A DNA stretch of 64,000 nt from DASXKD01 sp963703605. GTDB taxonomy: Bacteria; Actinomycetota; Actinomycetes; Streptosporangiales; Streptosporangiaceae. This document shows, in pieces, positions 8,398-15,978 of this stretch. The position numbers and the translations under genes were made by a program. The stretch is from positions 124,001-188,000 of the forward strand of contig CAVPFC010000047.1 in assembly GCA_963703605.1 (NCBI GenBank), written 5' to 3'. Each line of letters starts with the position of its first letter. The first letter of the stretch is position 1. Under the pieces are notes generated by a model that did no database searches, was not told where the DNA came from, and saw only the letters and a program-made list of their open reading frames with translations.

Positions 8398-8532
8398 TCA
8401 GCGTTCCTGGGCCCGGGTCGCCGGGGACCCGGCCCTGCGGCGCGCATCGAGTACCATCCGCGTCCCGCGGACGCACGGCACTGCGAACGCCGTCAGAACG
8501 GCGACGATGATGGCCAAGCGGGTGAGGATCAT
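8398..8532 (-). CDS. Small membrane peptide, 44 residues (hypothetical)
   Basis: ATG at 8532 on the minus strand with a GAAGGGAG Shine-Dalgarno a few nt upstream. The first 20 residues (M-I-L-T-R-L-A-I-I-V-A-V-L-T-A-F-A) form one hydrophobic segment, followed by an Arg-rich tail ending R-A-Q-E-R. A well-formed promoter lies 75 nt upstream. No family is recognised. Support comes from signals, not homology. Confidence 0.45.
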   Translation of the reverse strand: MILTRLAIIVAVLTAFAVPCVRGTRMVLDARRRAGSPATRAQER

Positions 8533-8903
8533 GGCTTGCTCCCTTCGGCGGCCTCGCGGTAGCTGTCCGCAGTTAGCGCCTGCTCCCCCGGACGCCTGCC
8601 CCTCAAAATTTACACAAGTAGTTAGATACTAGCAAGATTTTTCTACTTTTAGCTCGTGATATCGAGGGCGGGAAGCTAGCCAAGAGGGCACCCAGCCGGC
8701 CGCATCGGCCTCCCGGCCGGCTGGCAGCCCGGATCTACGTGCCCTCGCCACGGCGTGCGGTAGGGTCGTGGTACACGGCATATCGTGAGGCGGCGCCATC
8801 AGGGCGCGCCGGTCGTACCTCGCTCGGTGAGCGAGCGGGTTTCCACGGATCTCAGGTGGTGGCCTTCGAGAATGCGGCCACCCAGATCCGAAAGAGATTC
8901 CTT
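8533..8903. other. 371-nt gap: small-peptide promoter and helicase leader
   Basis: The left part holds the minus-strand promoter and leader of the 44-residue peptide. The right part (about 8640-8903) precedes the helicase GTG; the reading frame is open from 8739, but those codons are Arg/Ser/Gly-rich and unlike helicase N-termini. A long 5' leader for a cold-induced helicase is a plausible reading. Nothing else is recognised. Confidence 0.4.
8607..8635 (-). promoter_or_regulatory. Promoter for the 44-residue small peptide
   Basis: Minus strand TTGCTA (8635-8630), 17 nt, TAAATT (8612-8607), in a short AT-rich island. The leader to the ATG at 8532 would be about 70 nt. Confidence 0.45.
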
Positions 8904-10277
8904 GTGACCCTTGCACCAACCGAAATTCGGCATGCCCGCCGACGTAGCCGCAGCCGGGCGAAACCCGGGTCCGCCGCCCGGGCGGCGGTGGCCCCGCTGC
9001 GCGTGACCTTCGCTGAGCTGGGCGTTCCTGGGCCGCTGGTGGCCACGCTGGCTGATGCCGGCATCAGCGTGCCGTTCCCGATCCAGGCGGCCGCGCTGCC
9101 GGATGCCCTGGCCGGGCGGGACATTCTGGGCCGCGGCCAGACTGGTTCCGGTAAGACGCTCGCGTTCGCGATCCCGCTGGTCGCCGGGCTGGCCGACGGC
9201 TTCACCAGCGCGGGCCGCCCGCGTGGCCTGGTCCTGGTGCCCACCCGGGAGCTGGCCACCCAGGTCCAGACGGTACTCACGCCGCTGGCCCAGGCGCTGG
9301 ACCTGACGGTGGCCACGATCTTCGGCGGTACCGGGCAGAATGCGCAGGTAACGGCCCTGCGCAACCGGGTGGACATCGTCGTGGCCTGTCCCGGGCGGCT
9401 GGCCGACCTCATCGAGCAGGGGCACTGCCACCTGGGCGATGTGGAGATCAGCGTGCTGGACGAGGCGGACCACATGGCCGATCTCGGCTTTCTGCCGGTG
9501 GTGCGGCGGCTGATGGAGGCCACCCCACCGGAGGGCCAGCGGATGCTGTTTTCCGCCACCCTGGACAACGCGGTGGATGTGCTGGTGCGCCGGTTCCTCA
9601 GCGACCCGGCGGTGCACTCGGTGGACTCGGCTGCCGCCGCTCCCGCCGCCATGGTCCATCATCTGCTCACCGTCGCGCCAGGGGACCGGGTGGGCGTGGT
9701 CGCCGCGCTGGCGAGCGGCTACCACCGGTCGCTGGTGTTCACCCGGACCAAGCACGGCGCGCAGAAGCTCGCCCGCCAGCTGGCCGGGGCAGGTGTGTCC
9801 GTGGTGGAGTTGCACGGCAACCTCGGCCAGGGTGCCCGCGAGCGGAATCTGGCATCGTTTGCCTCTGGCGCGGCCCGGGTCCTGGTCGCCACCGACATCG
9901 CTGCCCGTGGGATCCACGTGGACGGCATCGGCCTGGTCATCCACGCGGATCCGCCTGCCGAGCACAAGGCCTACCTGCACCGGTCCGGCCGGACCGCCCG
10001 GGCTGGCGCCGACGGTGTGGTGATCACCGTGCAGAGCCCGGCCCAGGCCGCCGACGTGCGCGGGCTGATGCGCCGTGCGGGCGTGAGCCCGCTGACCGCC
10101 AGCGTCAGTCCCGGCTCCGCGCTGCTGCGTTCCATCGCCGGCCCGCCCGCCGCCCGGGCCGTGCCGGCCGGGCCACCTGCCGCCGCCGCGGCGGCGGCGG
10201 CGGTGACTGCCAGCTCCGCTACCGGCCGCAGCGCGGTGGCCATGTCCGCCGGCTACCGGGGGCGCCGCAGGCGGTAG
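8904..10277 (+). CDS. DEAD-box ATP-dependent RNA helicase
   Basis: 457 residues from GTG 8904. Superfamily 2 motifs occur in order: Q-motif (F-P-I-Q-A-A-A-L), motif I G-Q-T-G-S-G-K-T (K84), P-T-R-E-L, D-E-A-D at 186-189, S-A-T, and the second RecA lobe with A-R-G-I-H-V-D-G and H-R-S-G-R-T-A-R. The C-terminus is short and Ala/Pro-rich with a run of alanines, without the RNA-binding tail of CsdA/DeaD. It unwinds RNA secondary structure; its position between two desaturases and before a CspA-like gene suggests a cold-adaptation helicase. An upstream in-frame start (8739) would add a low-quality leader. Confidence 0.93.
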   Translation: MTLAPTEIRHARRRSRSRAKPGSAARAAVAPLRVTFAELGVPGPLVATLADAGISVPFPIQAAALPDALAGRDILGRGQTGSGKTLAFAIPLVAGLADGFTSAGRPRGLVLVPTRELATQVQTVLTPLAQALDLTVATIFGGTGQNAQVTALRNRVDIVVACPGRLADLIEQGHCHLGDVEISVLDEADHMADLGFLPVVRRLMEATPPEGQRMLFSATLDNAVDVLVRRFLSDPAVHSVDSAAAAPAAMVHHLLTVAPGDRVGVVAALASGYHRSLVFTRTKHGAQKLARQLAGAGVSVVELHGNLGQGARERNLASFASGAARVLVATDIAARGIHVDGIGLVIHADPPAEHKAYLHRSGRTARAGADGVVITVQSPAQAADVRGLMRRAGVSPLTASVSPGSALLRSIAGPPAARAVPAGPPAAAAAAAAVTASSATGRSAVAMSAGYRGRRRR

Positions 10278-10464
10278 AGACCACGCCCGCGGCGCTCCCC
10301 TGGCCGGAAAACGCCAGGCGCGGGGAATACACGGGCCACACGACGGCGTTTATCTGAATAGTTGTTGCGGATGTTTGCAATCGTGAAGGCGCCCGTTTTT
10401 CGCAATGGGCGTCTAGCCGTCTGGCTGTGGAATTCCTCCATCCAGTGGCGGGCAACCAGCAGCT

Positions 10465-10487
10465 GGTCCGTGCGAAGGGCACGGACC
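10465..10487 (+). promoter_or_regulatory. Hairpin in the leader of the cold-shock gene
   Basis: GGTCCGTGC, GAAGG loop, GCACGGACC: a perfect 9-bp stem ending about 17 nt before the AAGGAG ribosome site of the CspA-like gene. CspA messages are known for structured, temperature-sensitive leaders. The 238-nt gap upstream of the gene is unusually long for this window and has no coding signal. Confidence 0.4.
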
Positions 10488-10515
10488 CGGGCTCGTCTTG
10501 GAAGGAGACAAGCAG

Positions 10516-10719
10516 ATGGCACAGGGAACTGTGAAGTGGTTCAACCCCGATAAGGGCTTCGGTTTCATCGCCCCCGACGACGGCACCGCCGACGTCTTCG
10601 TGCACCACTCGGCGATCGACATGGGCGGCTACCGCACCCTGGAAGAGAACCAGAAGGTGGAGTACACCGTCCGCCAGGGCCCGAAGGGCCCGCAGGCGGA
10701 GCAGGTCCACGCAATCTGA
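10516..10719 (+). CDS. CspA-family cold-shock protein
   Basis: 67 residues from ATG 10516 with AAGGAG 8 nt upstream. G-T-V-K-W-F-N, RNP1 K-G-F-G-F-I and RNP2 V-F-V-H-H-S-A-I are all present, giving a single cold-shock domain of normal length that binds single-stranded RNA/DNA and melts RNA structure. It has a long, hairpin-containing leader and is followed immediately by a strong terminator, so it is probably a highly expressed single-gene unit. Confidence 0.96.
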   Translation: MAQGTVKWFNPDKGFGFIAPDDGTADVFVHHSAIDMGGYRTLEENQKVEYTVRQGPKGPQAEQVHAI

Positions 10720-10727
10720 CCGGATGC

Positions 10728-10767
10728 AGGCGGCAGGCCCGCGCGGGAATGCGCGGGCCTGCCGCCT
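10728..10767 (+). terminator. Terminator after the cold-shock gene
   Basis: A perfect 17-bp GC-rich stem (AGGCGGCAGGCCCGCGC and its complement) around a 6-nt loop, 8 nt past the stop codon. There is no long T-run, as is common for actinomycete terminators. Confidence 0.75.
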
Positions 10768-10931
10768 GTTCGCTCCCGCCGCACCGCCGCCGGACCCGGG
10801 AGCGCCACCGGCCTCCCCGCGGCTGCGCACCGCGCCGCGCACCGCTCGCCGCAGGAGGACGAGGTTGACCGCTGACGCGGTACATCCAGTAGCCGAACGC
10901 CCCGCCGTGGCTGACCGGGAAGCGCCGCTCA

Positions 10932-11945
10932 ATGATCCGGGCAGCGACTACGCCAGGCTTTCCCGCATCGTGCGGGCGGCCGGGCTGCTGCGCAGGCGTC
11001 CTGGGCTATTACAGCGTCAAGATCGCCGTCAACCTGCTCCTGCTGGCCGCCGGGTGGGCGGCATTCTTCCTGCTCGGGCGCTCCTGGTGGCAGCTGCTGG
11101 TGGCGGTCTTCCTGGCGGTGATGTTCACCCAGACCGGATTCATCGGGCATGACGCTGGCCACCGGCAGATCTCCGGATCCAAGCGCACCGACGACCTGCT
11201 CGGCCGCATCCACGGGAACCTGCTGATCGGGCTCAGCTACGGATGGTGGACGGACAAGCACAGGCGGCATCACGCCCACCCCAACCAGCTCGGCCGCGAT
11301 CCGGATATCGGTGGCCGGGCGATCGCCTTCACCCGAGACCAGGCCCGGGCCCGGCACGGGATCGGCAGCTGGCTGGCCGGCTGTCAGGCATGGCTGTTCT
11401 TCCCGATGCTGCTGCTGGAAGGCTTCCACCTGCACGCCGCCGGGGTCCGCAGCCTGCTGGGCCGCCGCGGCAGCACGGCGGTCAAGCTGGTGGACGGCGC
11501 ACTGCTCGCCGCGCACATCGTTGGCTACCTGGCGGCCGTGTTGCTGGTGCTGTCCCCGGTGCAGGCGGTGGCCTTCGTGCTCGTCCAGCAGGGCTTGTTC
11601 GGTGTCTACCTGGGATGCTCGTTCGCGCCCAACCACAAGGGCATGCCGGTGCTGGACGAGGACGAGAAGTCCGACTTCCTCCGCCGCCAGGTCATCACGT
11701 CCCGGAACATCCGCGGGGGGTGGTTCACCGACCTCGCCCTCGGCGGCCTCAACTACCAGATCGAGCATCATCTGTTCCCCTCCATGCCACGGCCCAGCCT
11801 GCGGCATGCCCAGGAACCGGTGCGTGCGTTCTGCGAGCAGCACGGCATCGCCTACCTGCGAGACGCGGCTTCGTCGCCTCCTACGCACAGGTCCTGCGGC
11901 ACCTGCATACCGTCGGCGTCACTGCGGCCCGAGCTCGAGTACTGA
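10932..11945 (+). CDS. Fatty acid desaturase (acyl-lipid type), with frameshifts at both ends
   Basis: The main frame carries all three histidine boxes: H-D-A-G-H, H-R-R-H-H and Q-I-E-H-H, with membrane hairpins between them, as in DesA3-like acyl-lipid desaturases. The family N-terminus is found one frame away: an AGGAGG site (10853-10858) and TTG start (10865) open a frame reading D-Y-A-R-L-S-R-I-V-R-A-A-G-L-L, which must shift one base near 11009-11012 to continue into Y-Y-S-V-K-I-A-V-N. The expected C-terminus (G-F-V-A-S-Y-A-Q-V-L-R-H-L) is likewise out of frame after about 11868 and would run to 12040. The two shifts compensate. Translation from ATG 10932 would still yield the catalytic core. 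Real decay or sequence error cannot be told apart. Confidence 0.8.
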   Translation: MIRAATTPGFPASCGRPGCCAGVLGYYSVKIAVNLLLLAAGWAAFFLLGRSWWQLLVAVFLAVMFTQTGFIGHDAGHRQISGSKRTDDLLGRIHGNLLIGLSYGWWTDKHRRHHAHPNQLGRDPDIGGRAIAFTRDQARARHGIGSWLAGCQAWLFFPMLLLEGFHLHAAGVRSLLGRRGSTAVKLVDGALLAAHIVGYLAAVLLVLSPVQAVAFVLVQQGLFGVYLGCSFAPNHKGMPVLDEDEKSDFLRRQVITSRNIRGGWFTDLALGGLNYQIEHHLFPSMPRPSLRHAQEPVRAFCEQHGIAYLRDAASSPPTHRSCGTCIPSASLRPELEY

Positions 11946-12063
11946 GCTGGCCCGGCTGCGCGCCGCCCCCGCTGGTGGGATCCCGTTCAGCTCACGGTCG
12001 GCCCGCCCAGCGCAGGTATGCCACTGTGGAGGTGCTGTGAGAAGCGAGCGGGAGGTGGGGCGC

Positions 12064-12201
12064 ATGACCGCGCCTGAGGTATGGGTGGCCAAGGACGATG
12101 GCAGCGACCTCGTCCGGGCCGAGGCTATCGTGGCCGTCGGCCGTGACTACACCGGCACCGTCACGGTCCGCCTGAAGGCGGCGGCGAGGGATCAGCGGTG
12201 A
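12064..12201 (+). CDS. Small protein, 45 residues (hypothetical, first of coupled pair)
   Basis: ATG 12064 preceded by GGGAGGTGGGG. The product begins M-T-A-P-E-V-W-V-A-K-D-D-G-S-D-L-V-R-A and contains strand-like A-I-V-A-V-G-R-D-Y-T-G-T-V-T-V-R-L. Its TGA overlaps the GTG of the next small gene (GTGA at 12198-12201). The two products read like halves of one domain of about 100 residues, so they may be a split gene or an obligate pair. Function unknown. Confidence 0.55.
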   Translation: MTAPEVWVAKDDGSDLVRAEAIVAVGRDYTGTVTVRLKAAARDQR

Positions 12202-12362
12202 CGCTGGTGACGGTCGTCTCGCATGAAGGCAAGCACACGCCCGATGACTTTCACCGCCAGCTGGTCCGGGTCGTGGCCCAGCTGTCCGATGCGGCCCAGG
12301 CGGCCGTGGTCCGCCCGGTATGGGATGACCAAGGCTGGCGCTGGGCCACCGAGCCGCTTTAA
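12198..12362 (+). CDS. Small protein, 54 residues (hypothetical, second of coupled pair)
   Basis: GTG start overlapping the upstream stop by GTGA, ending at TAA 12360-12362. The sequence has alternating strand/helix character: V-T-L-V-T-V-V-S-H-E-G-K, a helix D-D-F-H-R-Q-L-V-R-V-V-A-Q-L, then A-A-V-V-R-P-V-W-D and a Trp-rich end (G-W-R-W-A-T-E-P-L). No family is recognised with certainty. Confidence 0.5.
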   Translation: MTLVTVVSHEGKHTPDDFHRQLVRVVAQLSDAAQAAVVRPVWDDQGWRWATEPL

Positions 12363-12441
12363 CGAACCATCCCAGATGGATACCGCAGCCGTTTGCCGGC
12401 GGCGTTACTTTAAGATCAATACGCCTAATAAGCCTCTGCGT

Positions 12442-12470
12442 TTGGTTTAATTTCGCAGGCGTGGCATAAT
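12442..12470 (+). promoter_or_regulatory. Promoter for SPFH gene
   Basis: TTGGTT (12442-12447), 17 nt, CATAAT (12465-12470), about 100 nt upstream of the SPFH start, in a locally AT-rich stretch. Confidence 0.45.
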
Positions 12471-12572
12471 GAAAAGTGGGCCGAGGGCATTTCGAACGCC
12501 GACAGTCACGCCAGCGCCGTCCACGGTTCCGGTGAACCGGTGCACCATGCGCCGAGGGATAGGACGGCCGGC

Positions 12573-13427
12573 ATGTTCGGCTTCAAGGTCATCACACAGT
12601 ATGAGAAAGGCATCGTCTTCCGCTTCGGGCGGGCGCTGCCCGGCATCCGCGGGGCGGGGCTGACCTGGATCAACCCATTCACCAGCAAGCTGCGCAAGGT
12701 CAACATGCAGATCGTCGTGACGGCCGTGCCCGGCCAGGAGGCCATCACCCGCGACAACGTCACCCTGCGCGTGGACGCTGTCGTCTACTACCGGGTCATC
12801 GACCCGATCAAGGCGATCATCAACGTGCAGAACTACAAGTTCGCCGTCTCCCAGGTCGCCCAGACCTCGCTGCGCTCGGTGATCGGCCAAAGCGACATGG
12901 ACCAACTGCTGTCCGAGCGCGAGAAGATCAACGCCCATCTCAAGGACGTCATCGACGCTCCGACCGAGCAGCCCTGGGGTATCCGCGTGGAACGGGTCGA
13001 GATCAAAGACGTCGCCCTGCCCGAGTCGATGAAACGCTCGATGTCGCGGCAGGCCGAAGCCGAACGGGAGCGCCGCGCCCGGATCATCTCCGCCGACGGC
13101 GAATACCAGGCGTCCAAGAAGCTCGCCGCCGCCGCTGCCGTCATGGCCGCCGACCCGGCCGCCTTGCAACTGCGGCTGCTGCAGACGGTCGTCGAGGTCG
13201 CCGCCGAGAAGAACAGCACCCTGGTCATGCCCGTCCCGGTCGAACTGCTGCGCTTCTTCGACCGCGCCGCCCCGCCCTCCAGCCCGGCTCAGCCCCCGGC
13301 CGCCGCCACCCAGGACGCCAGCGCCGCGGTGGCGCCCGCGCCCGAAATACCCGCCCTCCCGGTGCCGGCCAGTGCCGCCCTGACCGCCCCGCTCAACGGC
13401 GCCCCGAAAACACCAACCGCTGTCTGA
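12573..13427 (+). CDS. SPFH/Band 7 protein (slipin/stomatin-like)
   Basis: 284 residues from ATG 12573. The PHB/SPFH domain spans residues 1-200: Y-E-K-G-I-V-F-R-F-G-R, R-D-N-V-T-L-R-V-D-A-V-V-Y-Y-R-V-I-D, V-A-Q-T-S-L-R-S-V-I-G, W-G-I-R-V-E-R-V-E-I-K-D-V, then a charged coiled-coil helix (A-E-A-E-R-E-R-R-A-R-I-I-S-A-D-G-E). Residues 230-284 are Pro/Ala-rich. Slipins scaffold membrane microdomains and often accompany NfeD-type proteases; none is seen here. The usual N-terminal membrane segment is missing, which is odd. Confidence 0.9.
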   Translation: MFGFKVITQYEKGIVFRFGRALPGIRGAGLTWINPFTSKLRKVNMQIVVTAVPGQEAITRDNVTLRVDAVVYYRVIDPIKAIINVQNYKFAVSQVAQTSLRSVIGQSDMDQLLSEREKINAHLKDVIDAPTEQPWGIRVERVEIKDVALPESMKRSMSRQAEAERERRARIISADGEYQASKKLAAAAAVMAADPAALQLRLLQTVVEVAAEKNSTLVMPVPVELLRFFDRAAPPSSPAQPPAAATQDASAAVAPAPEIPALPVPASAALTAPLNGAPKTPTAV

Positions 13428-13564
13428 ACGACGCCCGCCGGTTCCCGCCGCAGCCCAGCCGCGGCGGGAACCGCAGCGGCGTGCGCGTCCATGCACTCTG
13501 TTAACAGCTCTAACTGCGGTGATGTCGATACCACCGAGCTGAGGCGAGATCGCCGCCGGCTCAG

Positions 13565-14125
13565 CTACGCGGCGGGGCGATGACCCACATTCGCTGCGGT
13601 CGTGCCAGGGACACGGCAGCGGCCGGGGACGGAGAAGGCCTGGGCACCCCCCGTTACCGCGCGCTCGGTCTCAGCCGAGGACGGGCCGGCGCCGGGCGTC
13701 GAGAACCAGCCAGCGGGCAGTGGCAGCTTCGGCGACCGCCCCTGTCCTGTCGTACCGGGCGCCGGGGGGATCGGCCGCGGTTGCGTGGACAGCGGGGATA
13801 CCGGCAGGTACCGGTGCAGCCCGGTGATACGCAGTACGTGGTCGGCCTGCGGCGAGACGGCTGCCAAGCGCAAGAATCCGCCTAGTCGCTGGGCCCGGCG
13901 GCTGATGCCGACCAGCACCGCGAGCCCGCTGGCGTCACAAAGGCTCACTCTGGACAGGTCGACGAAAAGCCGGCTGGAGCCAGGCCGGAGCAAGCTCAGG
14001 AGCTGCTCACGCAGGGCCGGGGCGCTGGCACTGTCGAGTTCGCCAGCCAGTTCGACGTTGGTTATGCCGTCCACGGTGCGGTCGGAAATATCCAGCCTGG
14101 GATTGACCGTAACTCCGGAGTCCAT
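13565..14125 (-). CDS. STAS-domain protein (anti-sigma factor antagonist-like), second copy
   Basis: 186 residues from ATG 14125, with GGGGAG 6 nt upstream. The frame stays open upstream to 14290 without family support. STAS core: I-T-N-V-E-L-A-G-E-L-D, then F-V-D-L-S-R-V-S-L-C-D-A-S-G-L-A-V-L with the phospho-acceptor serine, then L-R-I-T-G-L-H-R-Y-L. The STAS part is clearly paralogous to the protein at 5485-6219, but the C-terminus (from about 115) is unrelated, Pro/Gly-rich and probably disordered. Confidence 0.85.
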   Translation of the reverse strand: MDSGVTVNPRLDISDRTVDGITNVELAGELDSASAPALREQLLSLLRPGSSRLFVDLSRVSLCDASGLAVLVGISRRAQRLGGFLRLAAVSPQADHVLRITGLHRYLPVSPLSTQPRPIPPAPGTTGQGRSPKLPLPAGWFSTPGAGPSSAETERAVTGGAQAFSVPGRCRVPGTTAANVGHRPAA

Positions 14126-14191
14126 GATGGCTCCCCGATCAGGTTGAGGCGGAACGGGCTGCCTCATACTCGAAACACTATCAGGGTTTCC

Positions 14192-14217
14192 GGAAAAAAA
14201 TTGCGAACATTGTGTCG
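14192..14217 (-). promoter_or_regulatory. Conserved element upstream of STAS gene (copy 2)
   Basis: GGAAAAAAATTGC (14192-14204) plus GTGTCG (14212-14217), identical to the 13-nt element at 6246. The adjacent minus-strand codons at about 14213-14283 read V-H-S-F-A-T-L-L-E-D-L-A-T-I, which resembles the extreme C-terminus of IS4/IS1380-type transposases. The element may therefore be the scar of an insertion. Confidence 0.35.
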
Positions 14218-14286
14218 CTGGCCGATGGTGGCCAGGTCTTCTAGCAGGGTCGCGAAGCTGTGCACCCGCCCGTCGGCGGTAGCGGC

Positions 14287-15039
14287 TCATCCCTGGGCGG
14301 GCTGCTGGCCAGGTGGTTGCGCGCGGGCGGGTGGGGGGAAGTCTGGGCTGGCGCTGTCGACGAAGGTGCGGGCGACGTCGGTGAGTTGCTGGTTGGTGTT
14401 GCGGGCGTACTCGCGCAGCAGGCCGAAGGCGTGGTCCATGTCGGTGCCGAGGCGCTCGGCGAGTTTGCCTTTGGCTTGCTCGATGATGACCCGGCTGTTG
14501 AGGGCTGTTTGGAGCTGCTCGGCGAGGGCCTCGCTGCGGCGCACGTACTGCTCTTGCAGCAACCCGATCGTGGCGACGTCGGCCAGCGCCTGGGCGATCC
14601 GCAGGTCCGCCGGGTCGAACGGGCCCGGCCCGGCCCGGAACAGGTTCAGCGCGCCGATGACCTGATCACGCAGCCGCATCGGCAGCGCCTCCACCGCGTC
14701 GAACCCGGCCTGCGCCGCGGCCGCCGCGAACCGCGGCCACCGCTCCCCCAGCACGGCCAGGCCGGTGGCGCTGACCGGCCGCCCGGTGCGGAAACAATCC
14801 AGGCACGGCCCCTCATCGTTTTGGATCTGGAACAACTCCACCAGCTCCGCGGCCTCGCTGGACGCCGCCGCCACCCGCAGCGCACCACGCGGGTCAGCCA
14901 GCACCACCCCCGCCGCCGACGCAGACAGCAGGCGGACGCTGCGGTCGGTCAGCATGTGCAAAAAGTCGATCACGTCGAAGTCGGCGACCATCGTGTCGGC
15001 CAGGCCGACGAAGGTGTCAGAAAGCAGGTCAGAATCCAT
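14287..15039 (-). CDS. GAF-ANTAR transcription antitermination regulator
   Basis: 250 residues from ATG 15039, with GAGAGG 9 nt upstream; a GTG three codons earlier would overlap the ribosome site. Residues 20-165 are a GAF domain (A-A-G-V-V-L-A-D, N-D-E-G-P-C-L-D-C-F-R-T-G). Residues 175-230 form the ANTAR helices: L-Q-T-A-L-N-S-R-V-I-I-E-Q-A-K-G-K-L-A-E-R, then A-F-G-L-L-R-E-Y-A-R. ANTAR proteins bind paired RNA hairpins to block terminators, with the GAF domain as sensor. A Pro/Ala tail follows. A second GAF-ANTAR gene lies 66 nt upstream on the same strand. Confidence 0.92.
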   Translation of the reverse strand: MDSDLLSDTFVGLADTMVADFDVIDFLHMLTDRSVRLLSASAAGVVLADPRGALRVAAASSEAAELVELFQIQNDEGPCLDCFRTGRPVSATGLAVLGERWPRFAAAAAQAGFDAVEALPMRLRDQVIGALNLFRAGPGPFDPADLRIAQALADVATIGLLQEQYVRRSEALAEQLQTALNSRVIIEQAKGKLAERLGTDMDHAFGLLREYARNTNQQLTDVARTFVDSASPDFPPPARAQPPGQQPAQG

Positions 15040-15105
15040 CCAGGCCACCCTCTCGCCGGTAGCACAAAACCCATCTCACCAGCCCGGCCGGCCCGGCCGG
15101 CCCGG

Positions 15106-15978
15106 TCATGGCCCGCCGCCCCGGGGCAGGTCAGGGGACAACCGCAACCGCCGGGCAACGATGTCACCAGCCACCTCAGCCAGCCGCCGGTCCTGCGCAT
15201 AAGCGTAAGCCCGCAACCGCGCAAACGCCTCCGCCGCACTGACCCCCAACTGCACGGTCAGCATCCCGGTCGCCTGGTCGATCTCCGCCCGGTGCACCGC
15301 CAGATCCGGCGACTGCCCCGCCAGCACCACCCCCCCACCCCCCCGCCCCCCACCACTAACCGCCCCGCCATTCGCCCCGCCATTCGTGCGGCCGGCCAGG
15401 CTGTCGAGCAGCAACACCGTCGCGGCATCCGCCAGCAACAGCCCATCACCGAACTGCCCACCCGCCAGCGGACCCGGCCACCGGCGGTACAAACCCATCA
15501 CCCCCGCCCGGATCACCCCGATCGCCAGCGGGAACACAAACACCGCCCCGGCGCCCAGCCGCCGTGCCTCCGGCGTAAACCCAGGCCACCGGCGGCTGAA
15601 CCGGGCCTCGCCGAGGTCGGCGGCCAGCACCGGCCCAGCGGCGCGGGCCAGCAGGTCATGGCATGGTCCCTCCCCCAGCACGAGCTGCACCTCAACGAGC
15701 CGCTCACAGACCTGATCGGTGACATACATCGCGAAGTCCAGCCCCCGGCCGCTGGCCGCCGTCACCCACGCCCCGCTCACCCCCACCGACCCAACAGCCA
15801 CCGCACACACATCCGCGACCGACACCCGCCGGCCCTGGCCGGCAGCGTGCGCGGCGACCAGGCCCCACACCACCTCAGACCGGCTCTCACTCACCTGCGC
15901 ACCGTCCGGGACCGCGGCCGGAGATGGCGACGGCCAGCTCTCGACGCAGCGCCACGGCAAGGTGACTGCCGCAGACAC
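15106..15978 (-). CDS. GAF-ANTAR regulator, second copy
   Basis: 290 residues from GTG 15978; an internal GTG at 15894 (V-S-E-S-R-S-E) is an alternative start. GAF-like residues 55-190 contain V-L-G-E-G-P-C-H-D-L-L, the counterpart of E-G-P-C in the neighbouring copy. A Gly-rich linker (about 200-220, G-G-G-R-G-G-G-G) leads to the ANTAR domain: E-I-D-Q-A-T-G-M-L-T-V-Q-L, A-F-A-R-L-R-A-Y-A-Y. It probably arose by old duplication with the downstream copy and may be co-transcribed with it. The sensed signal is unknown. Confidence 0.88.
   Translation of the reverse strand: MSAAVTLPWRCVESWPSPSPAAVPDGAQVSESRSEVVWGLVAAHAAGQGRRVSVADVCAVAVGSVGVSGAWVTAASGRGLDFAMYVTDQVCERLVEVQLVLGEGPCHDLLARAAGPVLAADLGEARFSRRWPGFTPEARRLGAGAVFVFPLAIGVIRAGVMGLYRRWPGPLAGGQFGDGLLLADAATVLLLDSLAGRTNGGANGGAVSGGGRGGGGVVLAGQSPDLAVHRAEIDQATGMLTVQLGVSAAEAFARLRAYAYAQDRRLAEVAGDIVARRLRLSPDLPRGGGP

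Noticed and set aside
8299..8632. Plus-strand frames after the first desaturase
   Set aside because: No ribosome site; composition poor. The minus-strand 44-residue frame has better signals.
13580..14147. Plus-strand frames opposite the second STAS gene
   Set aside because: No family content; the minus strand carries the STAS signature and a ribosome site.
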